Source: an uncultured Eubacteriales bacterium
GTDB lineage: Bacteria; Bacillota; Clostridia; Oscillospirales; CAG-272
Assembly (NCBI GenBank): GCA_900544985.1
Contig: UQXK01000003.1
Coordinates: 7,006-71,005, forward strand
DNA: 64,000 bases
Direction: 5' to 3'
Positions 38,709 to 51,580 of this stretch are shown here, piece by piece. The stretch's first letter is position 1. Every line of letters begins with the position of its first letter. A program made the position numbers and the translations under genes. The notes under the pieces were generated by a model, which worked only from the letters and a program-made list of their open reading frames with translations, did not search any database and was not told the origin of the DNA.

Positions 38709-41700
38709 TTGAGAACAAAACCGAGACAGCTCGGCAAAACAACAAGAATGTCCTTCGCAAAGATCGATGAGATACTCGAAATGCCGGATTTTCTCGAAAT
38801 CCAGAAAAAGTCGTATAAATGGCTTTTGGACAAGGGTATTTCGGAAGTGCTTACAGAGGTTTCGCCGATCGTGGATTATGCGGGAAACCTTGTCATCGAA
38901 TTCGTTGACTATTCAATCAGCGAAAATCCCAAATATTCCGTTGAAGAATGCAAAGAGCGCGATGTTAACTTTGCGGCTCCTCTTCGCGTAACGGTAAGAC
39001 TTACGAACAGATCTACGGGAGAAGTCAAGCAGCAGGACATATTCATGGGCGATTTCCCGCTTATGACGGACAACGGAACGTTCGTTATAAACGGTGCGGA
39101 GCGCGTAGTCGTATCCCAGCTCGTCCGTTCGCCCGGTATGTATTATGAAATACAGACGGACAAAGTAGGCAAAAATTCTTATCTTGGAACGGTAATTCCT
39201 TACCGCGGCGCATGGCTCGAATATGAGACGGACATGAACGACGTCTTTTATGTAAAGATAGATAAGAACCGCAAAATTCCCGTAACAACGCTTATCCGCG
39301 CGCTTGACGAAGCGACATCCACGTCTACCGATATAAAGACATATTTCGGCGACGATCAGAAGATACTTGTCACTCTCGACAAAGACGGTATGCAGAACGA
39401 GGCGGAGAAGAACGGAACAACGCCGTATGAAGAAGCTTTGAAAGAGATCTACAAAAAGCTTCGTCCCGGCGAGCCTCCGCTTGTAGAGAGCGCCCAGATA
39501 CTCATAAACAACCTTTTCTTCGATCCGAAGAGATATGACCTCGGCAACGTCGGAAGATACAAATTCGACAAGAAGGTCGCCCTCGGCAGACGTATAGCGG
39601 GAAAGAAGCTTACACGTCCCGTTATAAATCCCATCACGGGAGAAGTGCTTTTCGACGCAGGACACGAGCTTTCCGCAGCTGATGCGATGAGCATTGAAAA
39701 TTCCGGCGTAAACGAAGCTTATGTCGAGATAGAAGATGAAAAAGAGATAAAGGTCTTCGGCAACGGCATGGTTGACGCGAAGAACGTTATCGGATGTGAT
39801 CTCCGCGAGATCGGCATAAACGAGAAAGTAAAGCTTTCTCTGCTTCTCGAACTTCTCGAAGAAGCGGGCGGGGACATCGAAAAGCTCAAATCTCTTTGCC
39901 GTGAGCGCGTAGCGGAGCTTTCTCCGAAGCACATCACAAAGGACGATATATTCGCTTCCATAAACTATCTTATATGCCTTTCCCACGGTATCGGAACGCC
40001 CGACGATATAGACCATCTCGGAAACAGACGTATCCGCGCCGTAGGCGAACTTATCCAGAACCAGCTCCGTATCGGTTTTTCCAGAATGGATAAGATCATC
40101 AAGGAGCGCATGACGATTCAGGACGCGGAGTCTCTTACTCCCCAGGCGCTTATAAATATACGCCCCGTTGTTGCGGCTATACGCGAGTTCTTCGGTTCTT
40201 CCCCTCTTTCTCAGTTCATGGACCAGAACAACCCGCTTGCAGAGCTTACGCACAAGCGCCGTCTTTCCGCGCTCGGTCCCGGCGGTCTTTCGCGTGACCG
40301 CGCTTCTTTCGAAGTCCGCGACGTTCATTACACGCATTACGGACGTATATGCCCGATAGAGACCCCCGAAGGTCCTAACATAGGTCTTATCTCTTATCTT
40401 GCGACATATGCAAAGATAAACGATTACGGCTTTGTAGAGGCTCCTTACAGAAAAATAGATAAAGAAACAGGCAAGGTCACAGACATTGTCGAATACATGA
40501 CGGCGGATGTCGAGGACAACTACGTAATAGCTCAGGCAAACGAGCCTCTCGACGAAGAGGGACGCTTTGTAAACAAGAGAGTTACCGTCCGCGACCGCGC
40601 CGAGATAATCGAGGTTGCGGCAAGCGTTCCCGATTATATAGACGTTTCGCCCAGAATGGTAATATCCGTTGCCACGGGCTTTATACCGTTCCTTGAAAAC
40701 GACGACAACGCGCGTGCGCTCATGGGTTCAAACATGCAGAAGCAGGCGGTTCCGCTCCTTACGACGGATTCTCCTATCGTAGGAACGGGTATGGAATATA
40801 AGGCGGGTATCGACTCCGGCGTCTGCGTTATAGCAAAGAACGAAGGCGTCGTAGAGTACGTTTCCGCGGACAAAGTCGTTGTGGTACGTCCCAACGGCGT
40901 TAAAGACACTTATACATTGTTGAAGTTCAAACGTTCCAACCAGGGAACATGTGTAAACCAAAGACCTGTCGTAAGCGTCGGAGAGACTGTAAAAGTCGGA
41001 GATGTTCTTGCGGACGGTCCCGCTACTTCCAACGGTGAGATAGCGCTCGGAAAGAACGCTCTCATCGGATTTATGACGTGGGAAGGTTACAACTACGAGG
41101 ACGCCGTTCTTCTCAACGAGCGCCTTGTAAGAAACGACGTTTACACATCCATTCATATAGACGAATACCTCATGGAATCCAGAGACACAAAACTCGGACC
41201 TGAGGAAATCACCCGCGAAATACCCAACTGCGGCGACGATGCTCTTAAAGACCTCGATGCCGACGGTATTGTAAGAATAGGTACGGAAGTACGCACGGGA
41301 GATATCCTTGTAGGTAAGGTCACACCGAAAGGCGAGACAGAACTTACGGCAGAGGAAAGACTTCTCCGCGCAATATTCGGCGAAAAGGCAAGAGAGGTAA
41401 GAGACACATCTCTCCGTCTGCCCCACGGTACGAGCGGTATTGTAGTTGATATACGCGTATTTTCACGCGAGACCTCCGACGAGCTTGCTCCCGGAGTAAA
41501 CAAAGCGGTAAAAGTATACGTCGCACAGAAGAGAAAGATATCCGTCGGAGACAAGATGGCAGGACGCCACGGTAACAAAGGTGTCGTTTCCCGCATTCTT
41601 CCTCCCGAAGATATGCCTTATCTTGCAGACGGTACGCCTCTTGATATAGTCCTTAACCCGCTGGGCGTTCCTTCCCGAATGAACATCGGTCAGGTGCTTG

Positions 41701-42641
41701 AAGTACACCTCGGTATCGCGGCGCGCGAGCTCGGCGTCAAAGTCATGACACCCGCATTCGACGGTGCGAAAGAGAAAGATATAACGGAAGCGCTCACGGA
41801 AGCAGGTCTTTACCGCGAGATACTTCCCAACGAGAATTTCGCCGGCAAGAAAGTTTATGAAGAAACCGTCGACGAGAACGGCGTAAAATCCTACGCGGAA
41901 GTTCCCGCAGACAAACTTGCGGACAAGGAATGGGTAAAAGAGAAAGTTGCCGAAAAGAAGCTCAAAACGGTCGACGGAAAGCGCATACTTTACGACGGAC
42001 GCACGGGCGAGCCTTTCGACAACCCCGTAACGGTAGGTATAATGTACTACCTCAAACTCCACCACCTTGTTGACGATAAGATCCACGCGAGAAGCACAGG
42101 TCCTTACTCTCTTGTTACGCAGCAGCCTTTGGGCGGTAAGGCTCAGTTCGGCGGACAGCGTTTCGGAGAGATGGAAGTTTGGGCGCTCGAAGCATACGGC
42201 GCTGCTTACACATTGCAGGAAATACTCACCGTCAAGAGTGACGATATAACGGGACGTGTCAAAGCTTACGAGGCGATAGTAAAAGGCAAGAACATTCCTA
42301 CACCGGGTGTTCCCGAATCGTTCCGCGTCCTTGTAAAAGAGTTGCAGTCTCTTGCGCTCGATATAAGAGTTCTCGATGACGAGGGCAACGAAATAGAGCT
42401 TTCTCAGCTCTGCGAGGAAGACGAGGATACGGAACCCAGATACATCTCCGCCGAGGACATAGGCAAAACTGTCGAGACCGAAGGCGATGCCGACGATGTA
42501 ACGATAATCGACGATCCCGAAAACGAATCGAGCTTCGACGACGATTTTGACGACGAAGAAGACGAGGACGATATCGTGGACGATGAGTTTTCCGACGACG
42601 AGAATTTCGCAGACGAATTTTCCGACGAAGACGATAACTGA
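38709..42641 (+). CDS. rpoB: RNA polymerase beta subunit
   Basis: 1310 residues from a TTG at 38709 (GGAG 8 nt upstream; a GTG at 38700 overlaps the ribosome site). Complete beta subunit; rifampicin-region motifs [20 protein letters not shown] and [16 protein letters not shown] and the C-terminal [24 protein letters not shown] segment (here [20 protein letters not shown]) are intact. Residues in the rifampicin pocket look wild type (D in FMDQNN, H in ELTHKRR, S in RLSALG). The last ~50 residues are extremely acidic (over half Asp/Glu), an extension beyond the usual end. Followed 17 nt later by rpoC. Confidence 0.97.
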   Translation: MRTKPRQLGKTTRMSFAKIDEILEMPDFLEIQKKSYKWLLDKGISEVLTEVSPIVDYAGNLVIEFVDYSISENPKYSVEECKERDVNFAAPLRVTVRLTNRSTGEVKQQDIFMGDFPLMTDNGTFVINGAERVVVSQLVRSPGMYYEIQTDKVGKNSYLGTVIPYRGAWLEYETDMNDVFYVKIDKNRKIPVTTLIRALDEATSTSTDIKTYFGDDQKILVTLDKDGMQNEAEKNGTTPYEEALKEIYKKLRPGEPPLVESAQILINNLFFDPKRYDLGNVGRYKFDKKVALGRRIAGKKLTRPVINPITGEVLFDAGHELSAADAMSIENSGVNEAYVEIEDEKEIKVFGNGMVDAKNVIGCDLREIGINEKVKLSLLLELLEEAGGDIEKLKSLCRERVAELSPKHITKDDIFASINYLICLSHGIGTPDDIDHLGNRRIRAVGELIQNQLRIGFSRMDKIIKERMTIQDAESLTPQALINIRPVVAAIREFFGSSPLSQFMDQNNPLAELTHKRRLSALGPGGLSRDRASFEVRDVHYTHYGRICPIETPEGPNIGLISYLATYAKINDYGFVEAPYRKIDKETGKVTDIVEYMTADVEDNYVIAQANEPLDEEGRFVNKRVTVRDRAEIIEVAASVPDYIDVSPRMVISVATGFIPFLENDDNARALMGSNMQKQAVPLLTTDSPIVGTGMEYKAGIDSGVCVIAKNEGVVEYVSADKVVVVRPNGVKDTYTLLKFKRSNQGTCVNQRPVVSVGETVKVGDVLADGPATSNGEIALGKNALIGFMTWEGYNYEDAVLLNERLVRNDVYTSIHIDEYLMESRDTKLGPEEITREIPNCGDDALKDLDADGIVRIGTEVRTGDILVGKVTPKGETELTAEERLLRAIFGEKAREVRDTSLRLPHGTSGIVVDIRVFSRETSDELAPGVNKAVKVYVAQKRKISVGDKMAGRHGNKGVVSRILPPEDMPYLADGTPLDIVLNPLGVPSRMNIGQVLEVHLGIAARELGVKVMTPAFDGAKEKDITEALTEAGLYREILPNENFAGKKVYEETVDENGVKSYAEVPADKLADKEWVKEKVAEKKLKTVDGKRILYDGRTGEPFDNPVTVGIMYYLKLHHLVDDKIHARSTGPYSLVTQQPLGGKAQFGGQRFGEMEVWALEAYGAAYTLQEILTVKSDDITGRVKAYEAIVKGKNIPTPGVPESFRVLVKELQSLALDIRVLDDEGNEIELSQLCEEDEDTEPRYISAEDIGKTVETEGDADDVTIIDDPENESSFDDDFDDEEDEDDIVDDEFSDDENFADEFSDEDDN

Positions 42642-42658
42642 TAGGGGGAAAAGTTAAG

Positions 42659-45600
42659 TTGAGTAAGAACATTTTTGATTCTATAAAAATAGGTCTTGCA
42701 TCTCCCGATATGATAAGATCTTGGTCGTACGGCGAGGTTACAAAACCCGAGACGATCAATTACAGAACGCTCCGTCCGGAACGCGACGGTCTGTTCTGCG
42801 AAAAGATATTCGGACCGACAAAGGACTGGGAATGCCTTTGCGGTAAATACAAACGTGTCCGTTACAAGGGCAAGGTTTGCGAAAAGTGCGGTGTCGAGGT
42901 TACGACAAAAAAGGTCCGCCGCGAAAGAATGGGACATATCGAGCTTGCTGCTCCCGTATCTCATATCTGGTATTTCCGTGCTATTCCTTCGAGAATGGGA
43001 CTCCTTCTCGATATTTCGCCGAGACTTCTCGAAAAGGTACTCTATTTTGCAAGCTATATAGTTCTCGATCCCGGCAGCACTCCTCTCGAAAAGAAACAGC
43101 TTCTTTCCGAGAAAGAGTACCGCGATTACTATGAAAAATACGAGAACGATTTTACTGTCGGCATGGGTGCCGAAGCGATAAAAAAACTTCTTGAAGAGAT
43201 AGACCTCGAAGCGCTTTCCAAAGAGCTTCATGAGGAACTCGACAAATCCGCAGGACAGAAAAAGCTCCGTATAATCAAACGACTCGAAGTCGTAGAGGCT
43301 TTCCGTAAATCCGGAAACCGTCCCGAATGGATGATACTCGACGTTGTGCCGGTAATTCCTCCGGACATACGTCCTATGGTACAGCTCGACGGCGGACGTT
43401 TTGCGACATCCGACCTCAACGACCTTTACCGCAGAGTAATAAACAGAAACAACAGACTTAAAAAACTCATGGAGCTTTACGCCCCCGAAATAATCATACG
43501 CAATGAAAAACGTATGCTTCAAGAGGCAGTAGACGCTCTTATAGATAACGGCAGACGCGGCAAATCGGTTACGGGCGGTTCTTCCAACAGACCTCTCAAA
43601 TCCCTTTCCGAAATGCTCCGCGGTAAACAGGGACGTTTCCGTCAGAACCTTCTCGGAAAACGTGTCGACTATTCCGGACGTTCCGTTATCGTCGTAGGAC
43701 CGAGCCTTAAAATTTATCAGTGCGGTCTTCCGAAAGAAATGGCGCTCGAACTTTTCAAGCCGTTCGTTATGAAACGTCTTGTAGAGACACAGAACGCTTC
43801 CAACATCAAAGACGCGAAGAAGAAAGTAGATAAAGCTTCCAACGAAGTTTGGGACGCTCTTGAAAATGTAATAAAGGATCACCCCGTTCTTCTGAACCGT
43901 GCTCCTACGCTTCACCGTCTGTCGATTCAGGCATTCGAGCCTGTTCTGGTAGAGGGAAGAGCGATAAAGCTTCACCCGCTCGTTTGTGCGGCGTTCAACG
44001 CCGACTTCGACGGCGACCAGATGCCTGTTCATATACCGCTTTCAAGCGAGGCGCAGGCAGAGGCGAGATTCCTCATGCTTTCCGCAAACAACTTCCTAAA
44101 ACCCGCCGACGGTAAAGCCGTAACCGTTCCTTCCCAGGATATGGTCCTCGGTTCTTATTACCTTACAATCGACAAAGCGGGCGAACCCGGAGAGGGCAAG
44201 ATATTCAGAGACTTTGACGAAGCCATGATGGCTTATGAAAACGGTCAGCTCGGAATTCATGCACCCATAAAAGTCCGCGTTTCGAAAGAAATAAACGGGG
44301 AAGTACGCACTAAACTTATCGACGCGACGCTCGGACGTCTCATTTTCAACAAACCGATTCCGCAGGACCTCGGATTTGTCGACAGAAGCGATCCCGAAAA
44401 GATATTCGACCTTGAAGTTGCTTTCCCGACCGCAAAGGGAGAGCTCGGTCAGATAGTCGACCGCACGATTAAGATACACGGACCGTCCGTTATGGCAGAG
44501 GTTCTCGATGCCATAAAGGCAAACGGTTACAAATATTCCACGAGAGCTTCCATATCCATATCCGTATCGGACATGGTCGTTCCTCCGAAGAAATACGAAA
44601 TAGTTGCGGAAGCAAACAACAAAGTAGAGAAGATAACGAAGGATTTCCACCGCGGTCTTCTTTCCGATGACGAACGTTACAGAAGCGTTATCGCCGTTTG
44701 GGATAAAGCTACGAAGGACGTTACCGACGCTCTTCAAAAGGGACTTGACAGATACAATCCTATAAAGATGATGAGCGATTCCGGCGCCCGTGGTTCTATA
44801 AGCCAGATGAAACAGCTTGCCGGTATGCGCGGACTCATGGTTTCCACATCCGGTAAGACCATGGAGCTTCCTATAAAGAGTAACTTCCGCGAAGGACTTA
44901 ACGTTCTTGAATACTTCATAGGTGCGCGCGGTTCACGTAAAACACTTTCGGATACGGCTCTTAAAACGGCTGACTCCGGTTACCTTACAAGACGTCTTGT
45001 CGACGTTTCCCAGGAAGTTATCGTTCGCGAGACAGACTGCGGAACAAAAGAAGGCGTTTGGGTATACGATCTCAACGACGGAGACGAAACGATCGAAAAA
45101 CTCGAAGACAGACTTCCGGGAAGAGTTCTCGTCGACACCGTTACCGATCCTTCGAGCGGTGAGGTTCTTGCGCAGAGCGGAGATATGCTCACTCCGGCGC
45201 AGGCAAAGAAGATTGTCGGCGCAGGCGTTACGAGAGTTCATGTCCGTTCTATCCTAAAATGCAAATGCCGTCACGGAATATGCGCCAAATGCTACGGCTC
45301 CGACCTTGCTACCGGAAAACTTGTTTCCGAGGGCGAGGCTGTCGGCATAGTAGCGGCACAGTCCATAGGCGAGCCCGGTACACAGCTTACGATGAGAACG
45401 TTCCACTTGGGCGGTATAGCAGGAGCCGATATTACACAGGGTCTTCCCCGTGTTGAGGAAATCTTCGAAGCACGTCGCCCGAAGAAAACGGCTACACTGT
45501 GCGAATATTCCGGTTCTGTCAAGATACAGGACTCCAAGCGTTCCAAGAACGTAATAGTTACGGAAGACAACGGCACAGAGCACGTATATCCGATACCTTA

Positions 45601-46231
45601 CGGTGTTAAGATACTCGTTGAGGATAGCTCTTATGTGCTCAAAGGCGATCTTATCACGGAGGGCAACCTTGCTCCTGCCGATATCGCCAGAGTTCAGGGA
45701 CTCGAAGCGGCTTACGATTATATCACCCGTGAGGTACAGCGAGTTTACAAGAGCCAGGATATCAAGATAAACGACAAGCATATAGAGGTTATCGCCCGTC
45801 AGATGACGAGAAAAATACGCATCGACGAGAGCGGAGACACGGATCTTCTCTTCGGTTCTATCGTAGACATCACGGAATTCAACGACGAGAACAAGAAGAT
45901 AAACGACCGTATAGAAGCGGGAGAAAGAACGCTCCGCCTTGCTACGGGTACACCTATACTTCTCGGTATCACGAAGACCGCTCTTCAAACAGAGTCGTTC
46001 CTCTCTGCAGCTTCCTTCCAGGAGACGACAAAAGTTCTTACGGAAGCGGCTATAAAGGGCAAAGTAGACCATCTTATCGGACTTAAAGAGAACGTTATAA
46101 TCGGTAAACTTATCCCTGCCGGAACAGGTCTTAAAAAGTACAACGATATAGAAGTAAAGAAGGTAGAAGAGCCTGCCGCAACCGACGATATGCCGGCGGA
46201 ATCGGATAAAACGGAAGCTTCTGCAAGCTGA
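42659..46231 (+). CDS. rpoC: RNA polymerase beta' subunit
   Basis: 1190 residues from a TTG start with AGGGGG upstream. N-terminal zinc site ([20 protein letters not shown]), catalytic NADFDGDQM with three Asp holding Mg, bridge/trigger region, and the second zinc site [13 protein letters not shown]. The length fits the Bacillota form without the large Gram-negative insertion. Co-transcribed with rpoB; a hairpin terminator follows. Confidence 0.97.
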   Translation: MSKNIFDSIKIGLASPDMIRSWSYGEVTKPETINYRTLRPERDGLFCEKIFGPTKDWECLCGKYKRVRYKGKVCEKCGVEVTTKKVRRERMGHIELAAPVSHIWYFRAIPSRMGLLLDISPRLLEKVLYFASYIVLDPGSTPLEKKQLLSEKEYRDYYEKYENDFTVGMGAEAIKKLLEEIDLEALSKELHEELDKSAGQKKLRIIKRLEVVEAFRKSGNRPEWMILDVVPVIPPDIRPMVQLDGGRFATSDLNDLYRRVINRNNRLKKLMELYAPEIIIRNEKRMLQEAVDALIDNGRRGKSVTGGSSNRPLKSLSEMLRGKQGRFRQNLLGKRVDYSGRSVIVVGPSLKIYQCGLPKEMALELFKPFVMKRLVETQNASNIKDAKKKVDKASNEVWDALENVIKDHPVLLNRAPTLHRLSIQAFEPVLVEGRAIKLHPLVCAAFNADFDGDQMPVHIPLSSEAQAEARFLMLSANNFLKPADGKAVTVPSQDMVLGSYYLTIDKAGEPGEGKIFRDFDEAMMAYENGQLGIHAPIKVRVSKEINGEVRTKLIDATLGRLIFNKPIPQDLGFVDRSDPEKIFDLEVAFPTAKGELGQIVDRTIKIHGPSVMAEVLDAIKANGYKYSTRASISISVSDMVVPPKKYEIVAEANNKVEKITKDFHRGLLSDDERYRSVIAVWDKATKDVTDALQKGLDRYNPIKMMSDSGARGSISQMKQLAGMRGLMVSTSGKTMELPIKSNFREGLNVLEYFIGARGSRKTLSDTALKTADSGYLTRRLVDVSQEVIVRETDCGTKEGVWVYDLNDGDETIEKLEDRLPGRVLVDTVTDPSSGEVLAQSGDMLTPAQAKKIVGAGVTRVHVRSILKCKCRHGICAKCYGSDLATGKLVSEGEAVGIVAAQSIGEPGTQLTMRTFHLGGIAGADITQGLPRVEEIFEARRPKKTATLCEYSGSVKIQDSKRSKNVIVTEDNGTEHVYPIPYGVKILVEDSSYVLKGDLITEGNLAPADIARVQGLEAAYDYITREVQRVYKSQDIKINDKHIEVIARQMTRKIRIDESGDTDLLFGSIVDITEFNDENKKINDRIEAGERTLRLATGTPILLGITKTALQTESFLSAASFQETTKVLTEAAIKGKVDHLIGLKENVIIGKLIPAGTGLKKYNDIEVKKVEEPAATDDMPAESDKTEASAS

Positions 46232-46264
46232 ATCTGACAGACCTTAAAAATTTGAATAAGAAAG

Positions 46265-46292
46265 CAGCGTCTCGGAAATCCCCGGGACGCTG
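46265..46292 (+). terminator. Terminator of rpoBC
   Basis: CAGCGTCTCGG/CCGGGACGCTG (one G.T pair) with a 6-nt loop, then TTTGCTTC. Confidence 0.75.
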
Positions 46293-46538
46293 TTTGCTTC
46301 ATTTGTTTTTCATTTTTGTCGCACGAACGGGGATTCGGGTTTGATATCGGTAAAAGTGATATCTCTTTCAAGTTTTTGGCGATAATCAATACCACTGTTA
46401 AAAAATAATTTGCATGTTTTTTGAATATATCTTCTTTAAATTATTATCGTGCTAAAACGACGCTTGCCGTTTTTTCGTTTTGTCGAAAAAAGATTGTTAA
46501 AAAAACGGAAAACTCATCCGTTTTAATCAAAAAACTCG

Positions 46539-46567
46539 TTGACAAACCGGGGTAAGAGTGATATTAT
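46539..46567 (+). promoter_or_regulatory. Promoter of the L7Ae-like/str operon
   Basis: TTGACA (46539-46544), 17 nt, TATTAT (46562-46567). It is preceded by a terminator-like hairpin AAAACGGA/TCCGTTTT near 46501-46524, so str genes are transcribed apart from rpoBC. Confidence 0.8.
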
Positions 46568-46647
46568 ATAACATATATGACTATGCGCGGAAGAATAATA
46601 ATTTCTGCGCGGTCTTCTATCATAACGAAAGGAATCATAATCTGAAT

Positions 46648-46893
46648 ATGTCATCCGACGGCCCTTTACCGCCTGTGTTAGTGGCGGGACTTTTTCAGTC
46701 CAAAAAGCTTATCAAAGGAGGAGCGGCGTCATCGGCTTTCATTGCAAAAGATGCCGACGTAAAGATAGTACGCCTTGTCGCCGATCTCTGTGAAACAAAC
46801 GGAGTACCGTTCGACGATACCAAAACAAAAAAAGAACTCGGAACAATGTGCGGGATAGACGTTGACTGCGCTGTCTGCGTAACATTGAAGTAA
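46648..46893 (+). CDS. L7Ae-family k-turn RNA-binding protein
   Basis: 81 residues from the ATG at 46648. Motif pattern VLVAGLFQSKKLIKGGAASS, AFIAKDAD, CETNGVPF, ELGTMCGIDVDCAVCVTL is the L7Ae/L30e/YbxF fold that binds kink-turn RNA. It occupies the standard slot before rpsL in Bacillota. AAAGGA lies 13 nt upstream, rather far, and an in-frame CTG at 46642 would have better spacing, so the exact start is uncertain. Function in the ribosome is not settled for this family. Confidence 0.88.
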   Translation: MSSDGPLPPVLVAGLFQSKKLIKGGAASSAFIAKDADVKIVRLVADLCETNGVPFDDTKTKKELGTMCGIDVDCAVCVTLK

Positions 46894-46977
46894 ACTACGG
46901 TATTTTCTTTTTTTCGCAGTGCGTTTGCGGAAAAAGATCATATAAACATTTATCTATCAAAAAAGAGGAGGTGCCAT

Positions 46978-47406
46978 ATGCCAACCTTTAACCAGCTTGT
47001 CCGCTCAGGTCGTGAAAAACGTGAGTACAAGTCGAAGTCTCCTGTTCTTCAAAAGAATTTCAACACTCTTACGAAGAGATATACAGAGCTTCCCGCTCCT
47101 CAAAGACGCGGTGTTTGCACAAAGGTTACAACGACGACCCCGAAGAAACCGAACTCGGCTCTTCGTAAAATCGCCAGAGTAAGACTTACAAACGGACTTG
47201 AAGCAACGTGCTATATCCCCGGTATCGGACACAATCTTCAAGAGCACTCTGTTGTACTTATCAGAGGCGGAAGAGTACGTGACCTGCCCGGTGTACGTTA
47301 CCACATCATACGCGGTACGCTCGATACTCAGGGCGTTGCAAACCGCAACCAGAGCCGTTCGCTTTACGGTGCTAAACGCGGCAAAAAAGCTGCCGGTAAA
47401 AAATAA
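46978..47406 (+). CDS. rpsL: 30S ribosomal protein S12
   Basis: 142 residues, GAGGAGGTG before the ATG. Highly conserved core ([53 protein letters not shown]). Lys of PKKPNSA and the neighbouring residues that give streptomycin resistance when changed look wild type. Decoding-centre protein of the small subunit. First ribosomal gene of the str group. Confidence 0.97.
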   Translation: MPTFNQLVRSGREKREYKSKSPVLQKNFNTLTKRYTELPAPQRRGVCTKVTTTTPKKPNSALRKIARVRLTNGLEATCYIPGIGHNLQEHSVVLIRGGRVRDLPGVRYHIIRGTLDTQGVANRNQSRSLYGAKRGKKAAGKK

Positions 47407-47594
47407 TCTACCGGCTTGAAAAAAGGTAAAACTTAAAAGATGTCTAATCGCGTGCATTGGCTTTTTGACAGATAAAATGTTTATATCCGAATTTTGTTCG
47501 GACAAACACCCCTTTCAAACAAGACAATAAAGCACGACGGGAGGAAACTTTCGAGTACCTATGAGATTCATTTTATGTGAAGGAGGGAAGTAAA

Positions 47595-48065
47595 GTGCCA
47601 AGAAGAGGTCAAATTTCCAAAAGAGATGTATTGCCGGATCCTATGTATAATTCCAAGCTTGTAACAAAGCTTATAAACACAGTTATGGAAGACGGCAAGA
47701 AGGGCGTTGCTCAGAAGATCGTTTACGAAGCTTTTGACAAAGTTGCCGAAAAAACCGGAAAGAACCCGATTGAAGCGTTCCAGGAGGCATTCGATAATAT
47801 CATGCCCGTATTGGAAGTAAAAGCTCGCCGTGTAGGCGGTGCTACGTATCAGGTTCCGATGGAGGTTCGCCCTGAAAGAAAACAGACTCTCGGTCTGCGT
47901 TGGCTCGTTACGTTTGCAAGAAAACGTGGTGAAAGAACAATGGCAGACAGACTCGCAGCTGAAATAACGGACGCACTCGCAAATGTCGGCGGCGCGGTAA
48001 AGAAAAAAGAAGAAACACACAAGATGGCAGAAGCAAACAAAGCTTTTGCTCATTACAGATATTGA
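47595..48065 (+). CDS. rpsG: 30S ribosomal protein S7
   Basis: 156 residues from the GTG at 47595, preceded by AGGAGGGAAG; a slightly longer in-frame start at 47577 lies upstream of that site and is rejected. Conserved [13 protein letters not shown] start and [17 protein letters not shown] motif. Binds 16S rRNA head and is the usual translational autoregulator of the str operon. The 188-nt gap after rpsL has an ATTCG-type small stem (TCCGAATTTTGTTCGGA) that might serve that control. Confidence 0.96.
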   Translation: MPRRGQISKRDVLPDPMYNSKLVTKLINTVMEDGKKGVAQKIVYEAFDKVAEKTGKNPIEAFQEAFDNIMPVLEVKARRVGGATYQVPMEVRPERKQTLGLRWLVTFARKRGERTMADRLAAEITDALANVGGAVKKKEETHKMAEANKAFAHYRY

Positions 48066-48133
48066 TTTTTTGCGGAAATATCCGCAAAAGATCATGTCCA
48101 GCAATCTATTGCATATTATAAGGAGCTTTATTT

Positions 48134-50215
48134 ATGCCAAGACAATACCCATTAAGCAAAACTCGTAATATCGGCATCATGGCTCATATAGATGCGGGAA
48201 AAACCACTACAACGGAAAGAATTCTGTTTTACACCGGAAAAAATCATAAAATCGGAGAAACGCACGACGGTTCTGCCACAATGGACTGGATGGAGCAGGA
48301 ACAGGAAAGAGGTATAACAATCACCTCTGCCGCTACTACCTGCTACTGGAAGGGAAATCGTATAAACATCATCGATACTCCCGGACACGTCGACTTTACT
48401 GTCGAGGTTGAACGTTCACTCCGCGTACTTGACGGTTCCGTTACAGTTTTCTGTGCTAAGGGCGGCGTTGAGCCTCAGTCTGAAACCGTTTGGCGTCAGG
48501 CTGACAAATACGGCGTTCCGAGAATGGCTTATGTCAACAAGATGGATATAACAGGTGCTAACTTCTACCGCGTTGTCCAGATGATGAAAGACAGACTCAA
48601 AACAAATCCGTTGGTAATTCAGTTGCCTATCGGCAAGGAAGATACATTCCGCGGAATCATCGACCTTGTAAATATGGAAGCCGACATCTACTATGATGAA
48701 CTTGGTAAAGATATGAGAACCGAATCTATCCCCGAAGAGATGGCTGCGGAAGCAGAAAAGTACCGTCAGGAACTTGTCGAAACCGTTGCCGAAACAGACG
48801 AGGCTCTCTTTGAAAAATACTGCGCAGGCGAAGAAATCTCCGTTGATGAGCTCAAAAAAGCCATCAGAGCGGCTACTATCGCCAACAAGGTTGTTCCCGT
48901 TACTTGCGGAACATCTTACAAAAACAAAGGCGTTCAGAAACTTCTCGACGCTGTTATCGATTATATGCCCGCTCCCGATGATATTCCTCATATAAAGGGT
49001 ATCAATCCCGATACGGACGAAGAAGAAGAAAGACCTACCGATGATAACGAGCCGTTTTCCGCTCTTGCATTCAAGATCATGACGGACCCGTTTGTCGGAA
49101 AACTCTGCTTCTTCCGCGTTTATTCAGGTACGATCAAAGCAGGTGAAACTGCTTACAACCCCGAAAAGAGAACAAGAGAGCGTTTCGGAAGAATACTTCA
49201 AATGCATGCTAACGAAAGAACGGATATCGATCAGGTATATTCCGGAGATATCGCCGCTATCGTTGGTACAAAGAACACTACGACAGGCGATACGCTCTGC
49301 GACGAGAATCATCCCATCGTTCTCGAATCGATGGAATTCCCGGAGCCTGTTATAAGAGTCGCTATCGAGCCGAAATCCAAAGCCAGCCAGGAAAAGATGG
49401 GCATAGCCCTTTCCAAGCTCGCAGAGGAAGACCCGACGTTCAAGACATACACAGACGAAGAAACAGGTCAGACGATCATCGCCGGAATGGGCGAGCTTCA
49501 CCTTGAAATCATAGTCGACAGACTTATGAGAGAATTCAAAGTAGAGGCAAACGTAGGTAAACCTCAGGTTTCTTACAAAGAGACGATCACAAAGGCCGAA
49601 TTCGAAGACTGCAAGTATGCACGTCAGTCCGGTGGTAAAGGTCAGTACGGTCACGTTAAGATCACCATCGAACCGAACGAAACCGGCAAGGGTTACGAAT
49701 TTATCAACAAGGTTACCGGCGGTAACATTCCGAAGGAATATATCCCCGCTGTCGACGCAGGTATCCAGGGCGCTATGCAGACCGGTGTACTTGCAGGCTA
49801 CAACGTTGTTGACGTAAAGGTTACTCTTAACGACGGTTCTTACCATGAAGTCGACTCCTCTGAAATGGCGTTCAAGATTGCCGGTTCTATGGCATTCAAG
49901 AATGCTATGAAGAGAGCGAAACCCGTAATTCTCGAACCTATAATGAAAGTTGTCGTTACGACTCCCGATGATTATATGGGCGATGTTATGGGCGATATAA
50001 ACTCCCGTCGCGGACAGATCCAGTCTATGGAGCCTGTTGCCGGTGCTCAGCAGATAACCGCTATGGTTCCTCTTGCTAACATGTTCGGTTATGCGACAGA
50101 ACTTCGTTCCAGAACACAGGGACGCGGTCAGTATACAATGGAACCCAGTCACTTCGATCAGGTTCCGAAGAGCGTTGCCGACGATATAATCGCCGGAAGA
50201 AACGCAAACAGATAA
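48134..50215 (+). CDS. fusA: Elongation factor G
   Basis: 693 residues, complete. G1 [16 protein letters not shown]2 [12 protein letters not shown]3 DTPGHVDF, G4 NKMD; domains II-V follow and end at RNANR. GTPase that moves tRNAs and mRNA after peptide transfer. AAGGAGC before the ATG, 68 nt behind rpsG in the same operon. Confidence 0.97.
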   Translation: MPRQYPLSKTRNIGIMAHIDAGKTTTTERILFYTGKNHKIGETHDGSATMDWMEQEQERGITITSAATTCYWKGNRINIIDTPGHVDFTVEVERSLRVLDGSVTVFCAKGGVEPQSETVWRQADKYGVPRMAYVNKMDITGANFYRVVQMMKDRLKTNPLVIQLPIGKEDTFRGIIDLVNMEADIYYDELGKDMRTESIPEEMAAEAEKYRQELVETVAETDEALFEKYCAGEEISVDELKKAIRAATIANKVVPVTCGTSYKNKGVQKLLDAVIDYMPAPDDIPHIKGINPDTDEEEERPTDDNEPFSALAFKIMTDPFVGKLCFFRVYSGTIKAGETAYNPEKRTRERFGRILQMHANERTDIDQVYSGDIAAIVGTKNTTTGDTLCDENHPIVLESMEFPEPVIRVAIEPKSKASQEKMGIALSKLAEEDPTFKTYTDEETGQTIIAGMGELHLEIIVDRLMREFKVEANVGKPQVSYKETITKAEFEDCKYARQSGGKGQYGHVKITIEPNETGKGYEFINKVTGGNIPKEYIPAVDAGIQGAMQTGVLAGYNVVDVKVTLNDGSYHEVDSSEMAFKIAGSMAFKNAMKRAKPVILEPIMKVVVTTPDDYMGDVMGDINSRRGQIQSMEPVAGAQQITAMVPLANMFGYATELRSRTQGRGQYTMEPSHFDQVPKSVADDIIAGRNANR

Positions 50216-50294
50216 CATCTGTTTTTATAAAAATAAAAATTAAAAAATCGCGGAAAAATTACCCCTTTTCCGTAAATTTAAGGAGGATTTTTCA

Positions 50295-51500
50295 ATGGCA
50301 AAGGCACATTTTGAAAGAACAAAACCCCATGTAAACATTGGTACCATTGGCCACGTTGACCATGGTAAAACAACTCTTACGGCTGCTATCACAAAATATC
50401 TTTCTATCGCAAACGGCAAGAACGAATTCCTTGCTTACGATCAGATAGATAACGCTCCCGAAGAGAAAGCTCGTGGTATCACAATCAATACCCGTCACGT
50501 TGAGTATGAAACAGACGCTCGTCACTATGCACACGTTGACTGCCCCGGACACGCTGACTACGTTAAAAACATGATCACAGGTGCAGCTCAGATGGACGGC
50601 GCTATCCTCGTTGTTGCAGCTTCCGACGGTCCGCTTCAGCAGACACGTGAGCACGTTCTTCTTGCTCACCAGGTCGGCGTTCCCGCTATCGTTGTATTCC
50701 TTAACAAATGCGACATAGTTGATGATGAAGAGCTTCTTGAACTCGTTGAGATGGACGTTCGCGACCTTCTCAATCAGTACGACTTCCCCGGAGACGATGT
50801 ACCGATAATCCGCGGTTCTGCTCGTGTTGCTCTCGAATCCGCAAGCACAGATCCCAGCGCTCCCGAATATGCTCCTATCAAAGAGCTCATGGACGCTGTT
50901 GACTCTTATATCCCCACTCCCGACAGAAAGTCCGATCTTCCTTTCCTTATGCCTGTCGAGGACGTATTCTCCATCTCCGGCCGTGGTACTGTTGCCACAG
51001 GTAGAGTTGAGAGCGGTACAGTTAAAGTAGGCGACGTTGTTGAAATAGTTGGTCTTTCCGACGAAAAGAAACAGACAACTATCACAGGCGTTGAAATGTT
51101 CAAGAAGATTCTTGACAATGCTGAGGCAGGAGACAACGTTGGTCTTCTCCTTCGTGGTATAGACAAGAAAGAAATCGAAAGAGGACAGGTTCTCTGCAAA
51201 CCCGGCACAATCCATCCTCACACGAAATTCAAAGGCCACGTTTACGTTCTTACTGAAAAAGAAGGCGGACGTAAGAAACCCTTCTTCGCAGGCTACCGTC
51301 CTCAGTTCTATTTCAGAACAACAGACGTTACAGGTACAATCGAACTTCCCGAAGGCGTTGAAATGGCTCGTCCCGGTGATAACGTTGATATCACAGTTGA
51401 GCTCATCACTCCTATCGCTATCGATAAGAACCTCCGTTTCGCTATCCGTGAAGGCGGCAGAACAGTTGGTTCCGGTGTCGTTTCCGATATCATTGAGTAA
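50295..51500 (+). CDS. tuf: Elongation factor Tu
   Basis: 401 residues. G1 [10 protein letters not shown], switch I region [15 protein letters not shown]3 DCPGHADY, G4 NKCD, G5 SA-type GSARVALE. Delivers aminoacyl-tRNA to the ribosome. AAGGAGGATT before the ATG. Last gene of the str operon, followed by a strong terminator. Confidence 0.98.
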   Translation: MAKAHFERTKPHVNIGTIGHVDHGKTTLTAAITKYLSIANGKNEFLAYDQIDNAPEEKARGITINTRHVEYETDARHYAHVDCPGHADYVKNMITGAAQMDGAILVVAASDGPLQQTREHVLLAHQVGVPAIVVFLNKCDIVDDEELLELVEMDVRDLLNQYDFPGDDVPIIRGSARVALESASTDPSAPEYAPIKELMDAVDSYIPTPDRKSDLPFLMPVEDVFSISGRGTVATGRVESGTVKVGDVVEIVGLSDEKKQTTITGVEMFKKILDNAEAGDNVGLLLRGIDKKEIERGQVLCKPGTIHPHTKFKGHVYVLTEKEGGRKKPFFAGYRPQFYFRTTDVTGTIELPEGVEMARPGDNVDITVELITPIAIDKNLRFAIREGGRTVGSGVVSDIIE

Positions 51501-51536
51501 TCTTTGATTTAAAGACGATATTTGATGTTTATTTTG

Positions 51537-51562
51537 TCGGAGAAGGCTTTTGCCTTCTCCGA
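51537..51562 (+). terminator. Terminator of the str operon
   Basis: Perfect 11-bp stem TCGGAGAAGGC/GCCTTCTCCGA with a TTTT loop, followed by TGAAAATTTTAT. Confidence 0.85.
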
Positions 51563-51580
51563 TGAAAATTTTATACTGTA

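Noticed and set aside
38913..40337. Long antisense open frame (474 codons) opposite rpoB, and similar ones opposite rpoC, pflB, tuf and fusA
   Set aside because: They mirror highly conserved genes, have Arg/Tyr/Ser-heavy compositions typical of antisense frames, and lack ribosome sites.
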